Source of the DNA: an uncultured Clostridia bacterium
GTDB taxonomy: Bacteria; Bacillota; Clostridia; TANB77; CAG-508
Direction of reading: 5' to 3'
Assembly (NCBI GenBank): GCA_947589015.1
Contig: CANPZF010000020.1
Location: 1-36,123, forward strand
Length of the DNA stretch: 36,123 nucleotides
The notes beneath the pieces are model-generated. The model ran no database searches, was not told where the DNA came from, and saw nothing but the letters and a program-made list of their open reading frames with translations. The position numbers were made by a program, and so were the translations under genes. Shown piece by piece: positions 7,780 to 15,866 of this stretch. How positions within the stretch are numbered: the first letter of the stretch is position 1; the number at the start of each line of letters is the position of its first letter.

Positions 7780-7867
7780 TGGTGCAGATGGCCGGAATCG
7801 AACCGGCACGGTTTATTCAACCGCAGGATTTTAAGTCCTGTGCGTCTACCAGTTCCGCCACATCTGC
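7780..7867 (-). tRNA. tRNA-Leu (anticodon UAA)
   Basis: The minus strand reads GCAGATG, then a D-arm with TGGCGGAACTGGTAGACGC, an anticodon arm CAGGACTTAAAATCCTG (anticodon TAA), a long class II variable arm, GGTTCGATTCC in the T-arm, the closing CATCTGC, discriminator A and an encoded CCA. The acceptor stem pairs perfectly. It decodes UUA, the leucine codon preferred in this AT-rich genome. Confidence 0.97.
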
Positions 7868-7907
7868 ATTTCTATATTGAACTGGTTTTTCTTTAACAAC
7901 AATTGTT

Positions 7908-7936
7908 ATTATAATATTTCATTAATATTTTGTCAA
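7908..7936 (-). promoter_or_regulatory. consensus promoter of tRNA-Leu
   Basis: The minus strand has a perfect TTGACA (7936-7931), 17 bp and a perfect TATAAT (7913-7908), about 40 bp before the tRNA 5' end. Confidence 0.85.
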
Positions 7937-8069
7937 TAGTTTTGAACAAAAAAATATATAATTATTAGATAAAGATAAACTAAAAGAGCTTTGAATAGAA
8001 ATAACAATTTTAGATTATATGTGTATTACAATCCGTTGAAAAGGTGATAAAAGATTTTTTTTAATTTAA

Positions 8070-8098
8070 TTTACTTTTTATAAAAAAAATGATATAAA
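8070..8098 (+). promoter_or_regulatory. candidate promoter of the radical SAM gene
   Basis: TTTACT (8070-8075), 17 bp, then an extended -10 TGATATAAA (8090-8098). It lies about 58 bp before the start codon. The remaining sequence 7937-8069 shows no other feature I can support. Confidence 0.5.
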
Positions 8099-8155
8099 AT
8101 AAACAATTAAAGAAACTATTTTTTTTTATAATTATGGAATGGAGAAAGGTAATAG

Positions 8156-8935
8156 ATGATAGATACAGGATATTTATATGCAAAAAATAGTGATAGAATT
8201 TTTATTAATACATGTTTAGGATGCAATGGAAATTGCTCATATTGTTACTTACCTAATTTAGGATACAGTAATAAATCAAATAGTTTGACAGTAAGAAAGG
8301 CGTCTCAAATTATAAAAGATATAGAAGAAAGCAAAATTAATATTAATGAAAAGACTTTAATTACATTAGGCTGTTATTCAGAATGCTGGGATGAAAAAAA
8401 CAAACCGCAGACTATTGAACTAATAAGACATTTTTTAAAAAAAGGAAATCAAATACAATTATCAACTAAAAAGCTTATAACAGTTGAAGAAATTGAAAAA
8501 ATTCAAAATTTAATAAAGTATATAGGACAGTTGGTTATTTTTGTTAGCTCTGCAAGTATTAGCCAATGGAAACAGATTGAAAGAAATACAGATATACCAT
8601 CCAAAAGATTTGAAACGTTTAAGATTTCAGAGGAATTAAATATTCCAACAGTTTTATATATAAAACCAATTTTACAAGGAATAACTATTCAAGATATTGA
8701 ATTATATAAACAAATTATTAAGAAATATTGCATGAAAAATGTTGTGGTAGGTAGTATTTTCAAAGAAAAAGAATCAGAAGAAACAGTACATTTTTCTAAC
8801 AAAAATAAATTGTTCTATAATCCGGTATCAGATGAGTTAGAAATAAAAAGAAAATTAATGGAAATATGTAATGTCTATTCAAGAAGCTCAGAAGTTATGA
8901 TTAAATATAGAGAAAAATATTTAGAGGAAAGATAA
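8156..8935 (+). CDS. radical SAM protein of unknown function
   Basis: A 259-aa protein with the radical SAM iron-sulfur motif CNGNCSYC (Cys23, Cys27, Cys30) and an extra Cys20, inside INTCLGCNGNCSYCYLPN. A later TLGCYSECWDE (Cys near 74 and 78) resembles spore photoproduct lyase-like proteins, where the strand after the cluster carries conserved residues. The length is shorter than the usual SPL (about 340 aa) and no SPL substrate motif is recognisable, so I call only the superfamily. GGAGAAAGG sits about 6 bases before the ATG. It precedes addA by 63 bp on the same strand. Confidence 0.75.
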   Translation: MIDTGYLYAKNSDRIFINTCLGCNGNCSYCYLPNLGYSNKSNSLTVRKASQIIKDIEESKININEKTLITLGCYSECWDEKNKPQTIELIRHFLKKGNQIQLSTKKLITVEEIEKIQNLIKYIGQLVIFVSSASISQWKQIERNTDIPSKRFETFKISEELNIPTVLYIKPILQGITIQDIELYKQIIKKYCMKNVVVGSIFKEKESEETVHFSNKNKLFYNPVSDELEIKRKLMEICNVYSRSSEVMIKYREKYLEER

Positions 8936-8998
8936 TCAAATATGCTACAATATTGATAAAACATATTTTTTATATCATATGTAAAGGAGGCAATTTAA

Positions 8999-11900
8999 GT
9001 GAATTGGACAGAAGAGCAAAAGCAAGCAATATATGAAAAAGATTCCAACATATTAGTAGCTGCAGCAGCACGGAAGTGGAAAAACAGCAGTATTGGTGGA
9101 GAGAATAATAAATAAAATAATAAATGAAAAGATAGATATAGACAGACTATTGGTAGTAACTTTTACAAATGCAGCAGCTTCAGAAATGAGAGAAAGGATA
9201 TTAGATGCAATATATAGAAAAATAGAAGAAGAACCGGAAGATAAAATATTGCAAAGGCAAATAACTTTACTTAGTGAAGCAAGCATATGTACAATTGACT
9301 CATTTTGTCTAGATATAGTAAGAAATTATTTTTATGAACTAGAAAATATTTCTCCAAATTTTAGAATTGCAGATACAACAGAAATAGAATTATTAAAGCA
9401 AGAAGTAATAGAAGACATATTCGAAAAAAAATATGAAGAAGAAAATAAGGACTTTATGAAATTAATTACTACATATACAAGTTATCGAGATGACACGCCA
9501 TTAAAAGATTTAATATTAAACATAGAAGCGTATATACAAAGTAATCCATTTCCTAAGAAATGGTTAAAAGAAAAAGTAGAAATGTTTAACATAGAAAATG
9601 ATATACAAAAAGATTTTAGTAATACTATATGGGGAAAAATTTTATTAAAAGATGTAGAAGAAGAATTAATAGATGATATCAAAAATTTGCAAAATATAGA
9701 AGAGGAATTATCAAAAGTATCAGAACTAGAAAAATATACTCAAACAATATCAAATGATGTAGAAAATATAGAAAATTTAAAAAATAATTTAGACAATTGG
9801 GATAAGGCGTATGAAATTTATCAAAATTTAACTTTTAATACATGGCCAAGGCAAAAAATAGATTCTGAAATAAAAGAGAGAGCAAAAACTATTAGAGACG
9901 ATGTAAAAAAGAGATTAACAAAAAAATTAAGCAAAATATTACTAGATATGTCAAATGACGTAAATCAAGATATTTTTGATATGTACATTATATTACAGAA
10001 ATTACAAAATATTGTATTAGAATTTTCTGATGAATTTTCAAAAAGAAAAAGAGAGAAAAATATTGTAGATTTTAGTGACATTGAGCATTTTGCATTATCA
10101 ATTCTTTTAAATGAGAAAGAAGATGGAACAATAGAAAAAACGCAAGTAGCTAAAAAATATCAAGAAAAATTTATTGAGGTTGCAATAGATGAATACCAAG
10201 ATAGCAATTTAGTTCAAGAATATATTTTAACAGCAGTATCAAATAATAATAATATTTTTATGGTTGGAGATGTTAAACAAAGTATTTATAAATTCAGACA
10301 AGCAATGCCAGAGTTGTTTCTAAAAAAATATGAAGATTATGTAACTAAACAAAACAGAAAAAATAATGAAAATTTAAAAATACAGCTGTTTAAAAACTTT
10401 AGAAGTAGAGAAAATATATTGAATTTTACTAATATTGTATTTGAAAATATTATGAGTAGTGAATTGGGAGATATTAAATATAATGAATCAGAATATTTAA
10501 ATTTGGGAGCAGATTATGAAAAGATAGATCAAAACTTAAAAACAGAAATTGATATAATAAATTTAAAAGAAGAAGAAAATATTGATAATGAAAATGAAGA
10601 AGAGCAAGTAGAAGAAAGAATAGAAGATATAGAAATAGAAGCTAGATGGGTAGCAAACAAAATAAAAGAACTACTAGAAAATAAATATCAAGTATGGGAC
10701 AGAAAAAAAGGTCAATATAGAAATATTGAATATAGGGATATTGTAGTATTACTAAGAGCTACTGCACAATCAGCACCAATATTTGAACAGGAAATTTTAA
10801 ATTTAGAAATACCTGTATTTTCAGATAGTTCACAAGAATATTTAGAATCAATAGAAATACAAACGATAATGAGTTTATTAAAAATAATTGACAATCCAAT
10901 GCAAGATATACCATTAGTTGCAGTATTGAGGTCAAATATAGGTGGATTTACAGATGACGAACTAGTTCAAATTCGTTTGACTGATAAATATGATAACTTT
11001 TATGTGTGTATGCAAAAAGCTAAAGTGAATGTAGATGAACTGTTAAAAAATAAAATTACTCAATTTTTAAATAAAATAGAAATTTGGCGAAAAGAACAAG
11101 AATATATGGCTTTAGATGAATTTATTTGGAAGATATATTCTGACACAGGATTTTTTAATTATGTGAGTTTAATGCCAAATGGAGAACTAAGACAAGCTAA
11201 TTTGAAGATGCTATTTGAAAGAGCAAAGCAATATGAAGGTGCAAATTTTAAAGGGTTATATAATTTTATAAATTTTATTGAAAAGTTAAAAGTAGGAAGC
11301 GGAGATTTAGGAGCAGCTAAAATTATTGGAGAAAATGATAATGTTGTTAGAATTATGAGTATCCACAAAAGTAAGGGCTTAGAGTTTCCAGTAGTATTTT
11401 TATCTAATACAGGAAAACAATTTAATTTAATGGATTTAAATAGAAATATATTATTACATCAAGATTTAGGAATAGGTGTAAAATATATAAATTATGAAAA
11501 ACAAATTCAATATGATACTTTAACTAAGGAAGCGTTGAAACTAAAAATATTACAAGAAACTTTGTCAGAGGAAATGAGAATTTTATATGTCGCATTAACA
11601 AGAGCTAAAGAAAAACTATTTATAACAGGAAGAGTACAAGATTATGAAAAACAAATTCAAAATATGCAACAACAAGTGGACAGATATAAAAAATCTGAAA
11701 ACAAAATAAATCCTATATTAATAAAGAAATATAAAAAATATTTGGATTGGATTTTACTAGTATATTTATATGAACGAAAAAATATAGGTGACATAGTAAC
11801 ACTAAATATTTTAGACAAAAAAGATGTGATAAATTCATTAGACAAGATAGATTATAAAGATATAGATGTTATAAGCAAATTGGAAGAAAGTCAAAAAGAT

Positions 11901-12653
11901 GAAGATACAATTAAGAAGATAGAAAAGATTATAAAATATACATATCCATATGAAATATCAACAACTTTGCCTACTCAAACTTCTGTTACAGAACTCAAAA
12001 AATTATATAGTAATGAATTAATGACAGAAGAACAAGAAAATATCAATATATCAGTTTTAACTAATACAACGGAATTTGGCAATTTTCCTAAACCGAAGTT
12101 TTTGAAACAAGAAGATGAAAAAATAACATCTGCACAAAGAGGTACATTAGTACATTTATGTATGCAGAGATTAAATGAAAATATAGAATATGATATAAAA
12201 CAAATTAAAGATATGATTCAAAGTATGGTTGAAAAAGAAATTATTACGCCAAAAGAAGCAGAGACTATAAATTCATATAAAATTCTAAATTTTACGAAGT
12301 CAACAATATGGAAAGAGCTAAAGAAGGCAAAAGAAGTGCAACGAGAAAAGCCATTTTACATGAATATATTGGCAAGTGAAATATATAATGAAAACATACA
12401 AGAAGATGTGCTAGTTCAGGGAATAATCGATTTATATTATATAAATCAAAATGGGGAACTGGTTCTTGTAGATTATAAAACAGACTATGTGAAAAGTAGA
12501 AATGAACAAGAATTAATAGATAAATACAAAGTACAATTAAATTTGTATAAAAGAGCTTTAGAACAAGCTATTAATAAGAAGGTTACAAGAATATATATAT
12601 ATTCTATATACTTGGATAAGGAAATACCAATTGAATTCTCCAGGAACATATGA
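8999..12653 (+). pseudogene. addA: AddA (ATP-dependent helicase/nuclease subunit A) with a frameshift in Walker A
   Basis: AddA is the helicase-nuclease subunit of the AddAB double-strand-break repair enzyme. A GTG start at 8999 follows a strong AAGGAGG and gives MNWTEEQKQAIY...NILVAAAA. An extra C at 9071 then shifts the frame exactly where GSGKT should follow. Skipping it restores GSGKTAVLVERIINKI and an intact frame to 12653, about 1217 aa, the normal AddA length. Downstream are UvrD-type motifs VVTFTNAAASEMRERI, VAIDEYQDSN, VGDVKQSIYKFRQA, MSIHKSKGLEFPVV and LYVALTRAKEKL, and the C-terminal nuclease motif LVLVDYKTDYV. The rest shows no decay, so the lesion is recent or a sequencing error. 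The intact reading frame alone runs from a TTG at 9093. No addB is in the window. Confidence 0.85.
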
Positions 12654-12655
12654 AA

Positions 12656-12813
12656 GTTACAAAATAATGCTTTAAAAATTAGCTATGAAAATGCTTATAT
12701 ATTAATATATTTTGTCAAAACATATCTGGGGTGTAACAATCTGGGTCTTGACTGCAAATATTAATATATAAGCATTTTCGCATATTCTAAGTTTGTAACC
12801 ATTATTCTGTAAC
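12656..12813. repeat. MITE-like dispersed repeat, copy A
   Basis: It starts 3 bases after the addA stop. About 135 bp match 18964-19104 at high identity. The ends are inverted: GTTACAAAATAATG at the left against CATTATTCTGTAAC at the right (one mismatch), and an inner perfect arm GAAAATGCTTATATATTAAT with its complement. The central part, with GTGTAACAATCT and GGTCTTGACTGCAAAT, is conserved in both copies. It is non-coding. A transposon-derived miniature element is the simplest reading; a structured RNA is also possible. Confidence 0.7.
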
Positions 12814-12841
12814 ATATAAAAAAACTAAATTTAAGTTAGTA

Positions 12842-12870
12842 TTGAAATTTATGTCTACTTTTGGTATAAT
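12842..12870 (+). promoter_or_regulatory. sigma-A promoter of the 12903 gene
   Basis: TTGAAA (12842-12847), exactly 17 bp, perfect TATAAT (12865-12870), 32 bp before the start codon. Confidence 0.75.
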
Positions 12871-12902
12871 TATGTAGAAGAGTGAAAGAATGGAGATTTA
12901 TA

Positions 12903-13376
12903 ATGGATAGATTAAAAACTTTCTTGAAATATATTTTATGGGGAATTGGACTAATAATACTATCAGAGATATTGATTAATGTAGGATTAAATTCTGACTA
13001 TAGAAATATTGAAAGAAAAGATGCAATTTCACAAATAAATATTTATCAATCACAAGCTAATTTATCAAGTGGAAGAATAAGAGGAATAGTAACTAATAAT
13101 CAGCCAGAAGTATTAAATGGTAAATATATGGAATTTAGCTTCTTTTCAGAAAGAAATGTGCTTGTTGGAAGAACATATGTTAAAATAAAAGACGACTTAG
13201 GAATTGAGCAATCTCAACCTTTTGAAATCCTTTTTAAAGCAAATGATGTTGCAAATTATGATGTAAAAATAGTTAGTGAAAAAAAGGAAGCTAAACAAAT
13301 GGAAATAATACCAAAAAGTTGGCAAAGTCCATATGTTATAATTACGGAAATAATTTTAGTATTAATGTTTATATAA
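12903..13376 (+). CDS. small membrane-anchored hypothetical protein
   Basis: I do not recognise a named family. The 157-aa protein has an N-terminal membrane helix (about residues 9-27, LKYILWGIGLIILSEILI), a soluble part with alternating beta-like sequence (GRIRGIVTNN, MEFSFFSERNVLVGRTYVKI), and a second hydrophobic stretch at the very C-terminus (VIITEIILVLMFI). The middle resembles small beta-sandwich domains of the FxLYD kind, but only weakly. I chose the ATG at 12903 because GGAG sits 7 bases before it; a GTG at 12882 is in frame but has no ribosome site. It has its own promoter and terminator. Confidence 0.7.
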   Translation: MDRLKTFLKYILWGIGLIILSEILINVGLNSDYRNIERKDAISQINIYQSQANLSSGRIRGIVTNNQPEVLNGKYMEFSFFSERNVLVGRTYVKIKDDLGIEQSQPFEILFKANDVANYDVKIVSEKKEAKQMEIIPKSWQSPYVIITEIILVLMFI

Positions 13377-13410
13377 ATTCCTATATATTATGAAAAGGAA
13401 ACAAAAAATA

Positions 13411-13448
13411 AATATTCTAGTTAATTATATATTAACTAGGATATTTTT
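13411..13448 (+). terminator. terminator after the 12903 gene
   Basis: A 15-bp stem AATATTCTAGTTAAT / ATTAACTAGGATATT (one G-U pair) with loop TATAT, followed by a T run. Confidence 0.75.
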
Positions 13449-13606
13449 GTATGTGTTTAAAGATGTTTTTTATTTTGAAAAATATTAAAGTAAATAAAAA
13501 GTAATACAAATGTAATGAATTTGTAACATTTGAATAAATATGCGAGAAATAAATAATATTGAGAATAAAACACAAAAAAATGGAAATGATAGTGGAGAAG
13601 AATATG

Positions 13607-13635
13607 TGTACATAAGAAGATTGTAATGATATAAA
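13607..13635 (+). promoter_or_regulatory. leader promoter (copy 1)
   Basis: TGTACA (13607-13612), 17 bp, TATAAA (13630-13635) with an extended TGA before it. The same pair with the same spacing is kept in the second leader copy at 35938-35966, although the spacer sequence differs. That conservation is the main support. It predicts a leader of roughly 340 nt before the pilin/lectin start. Confidence 0.6.
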
Positions 13636-13721
13636 AATTATTACTACGACTATGTTAAAAAATCAAACGAGAGTATATATTAAAGAATAATCAAAAAAAA
13701 TAAAAAGAAGAGGAAGAAAAG

Positions 13722-13784
13722 ATGAAAACACGTAAAACCACTGAAACTGTAAGAGAGAGAGAGAGAGAGAGAGCTATACTTTAG
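13722..13784 (+). CDS. leader peptide containing an (Arg-Glu)n repeat
   Basis: A 20-codon ORF, MKTRKTTETVRERERERAIL, preceded by GAGG at 8 bases. The Arg-Glu repeat is encoded by a 22-base GA/AG tract (13752-13773). With this repeat number the frame stops at TAG 13784, about 47 bases before the terminator hairpin. One more dinucleotide would open the frame (REL-YFRKIKCS...) so that translation runs through the hairpin to a TAG near 13894. The second leader copy has exactly that longer tract. ATG, ribosome site and the Val-Arg-Glu junction are kept in both copies, which argues that the ORF is translated. Confidence 0.5.
   Translation: MKTRKTTETVRERERERAIL
13752..13773 (+). repeat. (AG)11 simple sequence repeat
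   Basis: An uninterrupted dinucleotide tract of 22 bases inside the leader ORF. The paralogous tract at 36081-36104 has 12 units. Tracts of this type change length by slipped-strand mispairing, and a change of one unit alters the reading frame. Confidence 0.9.
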
Positions 13785-13830
13785 AAAAATAAAGTGCAGT
13801 TTAATTGGAATTGTAAAAAATAAAATAAAT

Positions 13831-13892
13831 AAAAAAGATAGTGATATAAGTCATGTAGAAATACATGATTTATGTTACTATCTTTTTGTGTT
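13831..13892 (+). terminator. terminator-like hairpin between leader ORF and pilin/lectin gene
   Basis: An uninterrupted 26-bp stem runs from 13832 to 13887 with a GAAA tetraloop at 13858-13861 and a T-rich 3' side (TTTTTGTGTTTT). Several pairs are G-U, so the structure is maintained as RNA rather than as a DNA palindrome. It lies about 70-100 bases before the gene, where it would stop most leader transcripts unless overcome. Confidence 0.75.
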
Positions 13893-13984
13893 TTAGAAAG
13901 ATAAAAAAGTTATTAACATTAAAAAATAAATAAAGAGGAAAGAAAGGAGAAAAAGAAAAAATGAAAGTAAAGAGAGGAGAAAGA

Positions 13985-15715
13985 ATGAAATTTTTGCCAT
14001 TAAAAAAAGAAAAAGGAATAACATTGATAGCATTAGTTATAACGATAATAGTATTGTTGATCCTTGCAGGAGTAAGTATAGCAACGTTAACAGGGGACAA
14101 TGGTATATTAACTAAAGCATCAGAAGCAAAAGAAAAAACAGAAGCAGCATCAAGAAAAGAACAAGATGATATAGAAGGAATTTTAAGTACACTAGATGAT
14201 TATGAAGGAGGAAGTTTAGATGGATTGACTACAGAACAAAAAGTAAGATATGTAAATTCACCAAGACTATTATCAGGAATGACAAAAATAATGTTTACAG
14301 AGCCAACAGAAACCGAAAAAGGTAGAACATTAAGAAGCGGCGATGCAGAATTTACAGAAGATAATTGGTATAATTATGATGAAAAGAAATGGGCAAATGT
14401 AGAAACAGAAGATGGAAGTATGTGGGTTTGGATACCAAGATTTGCATATAAAATAAATAGTAACAATCAAACGGTAGATGTGAAATTCTTAATAGGAACG
14501 ACAGACAAGTACTTTGATGAAGAAGGAAATGAACAAACAGCGAAAAGAGTAACAGAAAGTGGAGTAAATACAAGTAATGATTATTATGTTCATCCATCAT
14601 TTACAAATGAAAAGACAGTAGATTATAAAAATGGGGGATGGGATAGAGAACTAAGAGGAATATGGGTAGCAAAATTTGAAGCAGGATATGCACAAGGAAA
14701 TAATGATGCAGTAGTAAAAGAGACTAATTTAACGTATAGTCAAACTAAATTATTAGTATCTGCAGCAGAAGCAGGTAATGTGGAGGATAGAAAAACAGAA
14801 GTAGAAGCAAGAAACTGGTTAGATGGAAAATATGGATCAACACAAACAACAATAAAATATCCAGTGTTTATGGGAACAACATATTCAATGAACTATATAA
14901 ATAATAGTGATGCATTTTTATTAGCAAAGAAAATATCAGCAGCAGGAAATCCTTATGGATTATCGACAGTAGCAGATAGTCATCTAATGAAAGATAGTGA
15001 GTGGGGAGCAGTAGCATATTTAAGTCAAAGCCAATATGGACTAAATGGAACAGATATAGCTGTAAATAATGTAAATTTAAATAGCGGTGGAAAAGCAAGA
15101 ACATCAAGTGAAGGAAAAACAGGAGTAGAAAGTGTGTATGTAATAACAGGAGTAACAACTAATAATGAAACATCAAAGATATTAAATGGAACACAAGAAA
15201 TAGTAGATAAAATAAATGAAGTAGAAGGAAATACACCAACAACAGATGGAATATATACATGGAAACAGAAAACAGGAATAAAAGCAAGCTCAACAGGAAC
15301 AATATATGGAATATATGACTTGAGTGGAGGAATGTGGGAAAAAATGGCAGCATATATTGCAAATGGTAATGATAATTTAAACAAATATGGAGCAAGTTTA
15401 ACAGATAATGGAACTGTTACTAAATCAACCAAATACACAATGGCATATAGAAAAGCAGAACAAGATACAATAGAAACGAATTATAAGTTAAATAAAGATG
15501 TATTAGGAAATGCAATAGCAGAAACATCTATCGCAGCAACTGATAATAATTCATGGTACAACGACCGTTCTGTTTTTTTTGCTAATAGTAGACCATTTTC
15601 TTTTCGTGGCGGTTATTGGGGCAATACTCAATCATCAGGTTTGTTTAATTTCAATGATGGAGATGGTTCTTGTGATCACGGTGTTGGGTTCCGCGCAGTG
15701 TTGGTCGGCGTTTAG
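13985..15715 (+). CDS. pilin-anchored C-type-lectin/FGE-like protein, probable DGR target
   Basis: The N-terminus MKFLPLKKEKG-ITLIALVITIIVLLILAGVS is a prepilin-type signal: basic leader, Gly before the cut, long hydrophobic helix. The usual Glu at +5 is Ala. A charged helical stretch follows (SEAKEKTEAASRKEQDD), then a large domain with MWVWIPRFAYKI, GGWDRELRGIWVAKFEAGY, DSEWGAVAYLSQSQYG and IYGIYDLSGGMWEKMAAY, resembling the formylglycine-generating-enzyme/C-type lectin fold used by DGR targets. The last ~57 residues contain FSFRGGYWGN and GVGFRAVLVGV, typical of DGR variable regions. The ATG at 13985 (576 aa) has GAGGAG 5 bases upstream; ATG 13961 is the alternative. Likely cell-surface binding protein; ligand unknown. 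Confidence 0.8.
   Translation: MKFLPLKKEKGITLIALVITIIVLLILAGVSIATLTGDNGILTKASEAKEKTEAASRKEQDDIEGILSTLDDYEGGSLDGLTTEQKVRYVNSPRLLSGMTKIMFTEPTETEKGRTLRSGDAEFTEDNWYNYDEKKWANVETEDGSMWVWIPRFAYKINSNNQTVDVKFLIGTTDKYFDEEGNEQTAKRVTESGVNTSNDYYVHPSFTNEKTVDYKNGGWDRELRGIWVAKFEAGYAQGNNDAVVKETNLTYSQTKLLVSAAEAGNVEDRKTEVEARNWLDGKYGSTQTTIKYPVFMGTTYSMNYINNSDAFLLAKKISAAGNPYGLSTVADSHLMKDSEWGAVAYLSQSQYGLNGTDIAVNNVNLNSGGKARTSSEGKTGVESVYVITGVTTNNETSKILNGTQEIVDKINEVEGNTPTTDGIYTWKQKTGIKASSTGTIYGIYDLSGGMWEKMAAYIANGNDNLNKYGASLTDNGTVTKSTKYTMAYRKAEQDTIETNYKLNKDVLGNAIAETSIAATDNNSWYNDRSVFFANSRPFSFRGGYWGNTQSSGLFNFNDGDGSCDHGVGFRAVLVGV
15540..15715 (+). other. candidate DGR variable region (VR)
   Basis: Codon use changes sharply at about 15540. 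Upstream arginines in this gene are AGA almost throughout, while here CGT and CGC appear together with GGC, GTC, TTC and TTG. Runs of NNY codons (TAC AAC GAC CGT TCT; GAT GGT TCT TGT GAT CAC GGT GTT) are what adenine-directed mutagenesis of AAY codons in a template leaves behind. The protein pattern (RPFSFRGG..., GFRAVL) matches known DGR variable regions. The 3' end GGTTCCGCGCAGTGTTGG is GC-rich, as initiation-of-mutagenic-homing sites usually are. No template repeat is in the window. Confidence 0.75.
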
Positions 15716-15756
15716 AAATTTTAGAGATAGCACTGTAATATATTGTTGATAAAAAG

Positions 15757-15823
15757 AAAAAATGTTCGTAAAAAGTATTGACAAATTTTTGTTTTGTTAG
15801 TACAATAAAAGCGAACATTTTTT
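15757..15823 (+). promoter_or_regulatory. recN promoter flanked by inverted LexA-like half-sites
   Basis: TTGACA (15778-15783), 17 bp, TACAAT (15801-15806) is a strong promoter 60 bp before recN. It lies in the loop of a 12-bp perfect inverted repeat, AAAAAATGTTCG (15757-15768) / CGAACATTTTTT (15812-15823). CGAAC and GTTCG are the halves of the Firmicute SOS box; AGAAAAAATGTTCG matches 11 of 14 bases of CGAACATATGTTCG. The repeat could also act as a terminator for the upstream gene. Confidence 0.55.
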
Positions 15824-15866
15824 TAGTACTTAAAAATTTAAATATAATAAAGGAAGGATATAGAGA

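Larger units (their letters stand above)
13501..13794 (+). repeat. duplicated regulatory leader, copy 1
   Basis: This stretch is homologous along its whole length to 35826-36123. The shared parts include an upstream block (TGTAAT, TGAGAATAAAA, AAAAAAATGGAAAT, ATAGTGGAGAA), a promoter, a purine-rich ribosome site, a small ORF with a GA tract, and CTATACTTTAGAAAAATAA after the tract. The middle, between promoter and ribosome site, has drifted more. This copy stands before a pilin/lectin gene; the second stands at the window end with its gene out of view. Confidence 0.75.

Noticed and set aside
7693..7896. Plus-strand ORF of 67 codons containing WCRWPESNRHGLF
   Set aside because: It is the antisense reading of tRNA-Leu, a familiar spurious translation.
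9065..9095. Programmed frameshift in addA
   Set aside because: There is no slippery heptamer, stop codon or stimulatory structure at the site, and AddA is not known to need frameshifting. Insertion or sequence error is simpler.
13831..13892. Transposon end or DNA palindrome
   Set aside because: Several pairs in the stem are G-U, so it is perfect only as RNA, and a U-run follows. A terminator/attenuator fits better.
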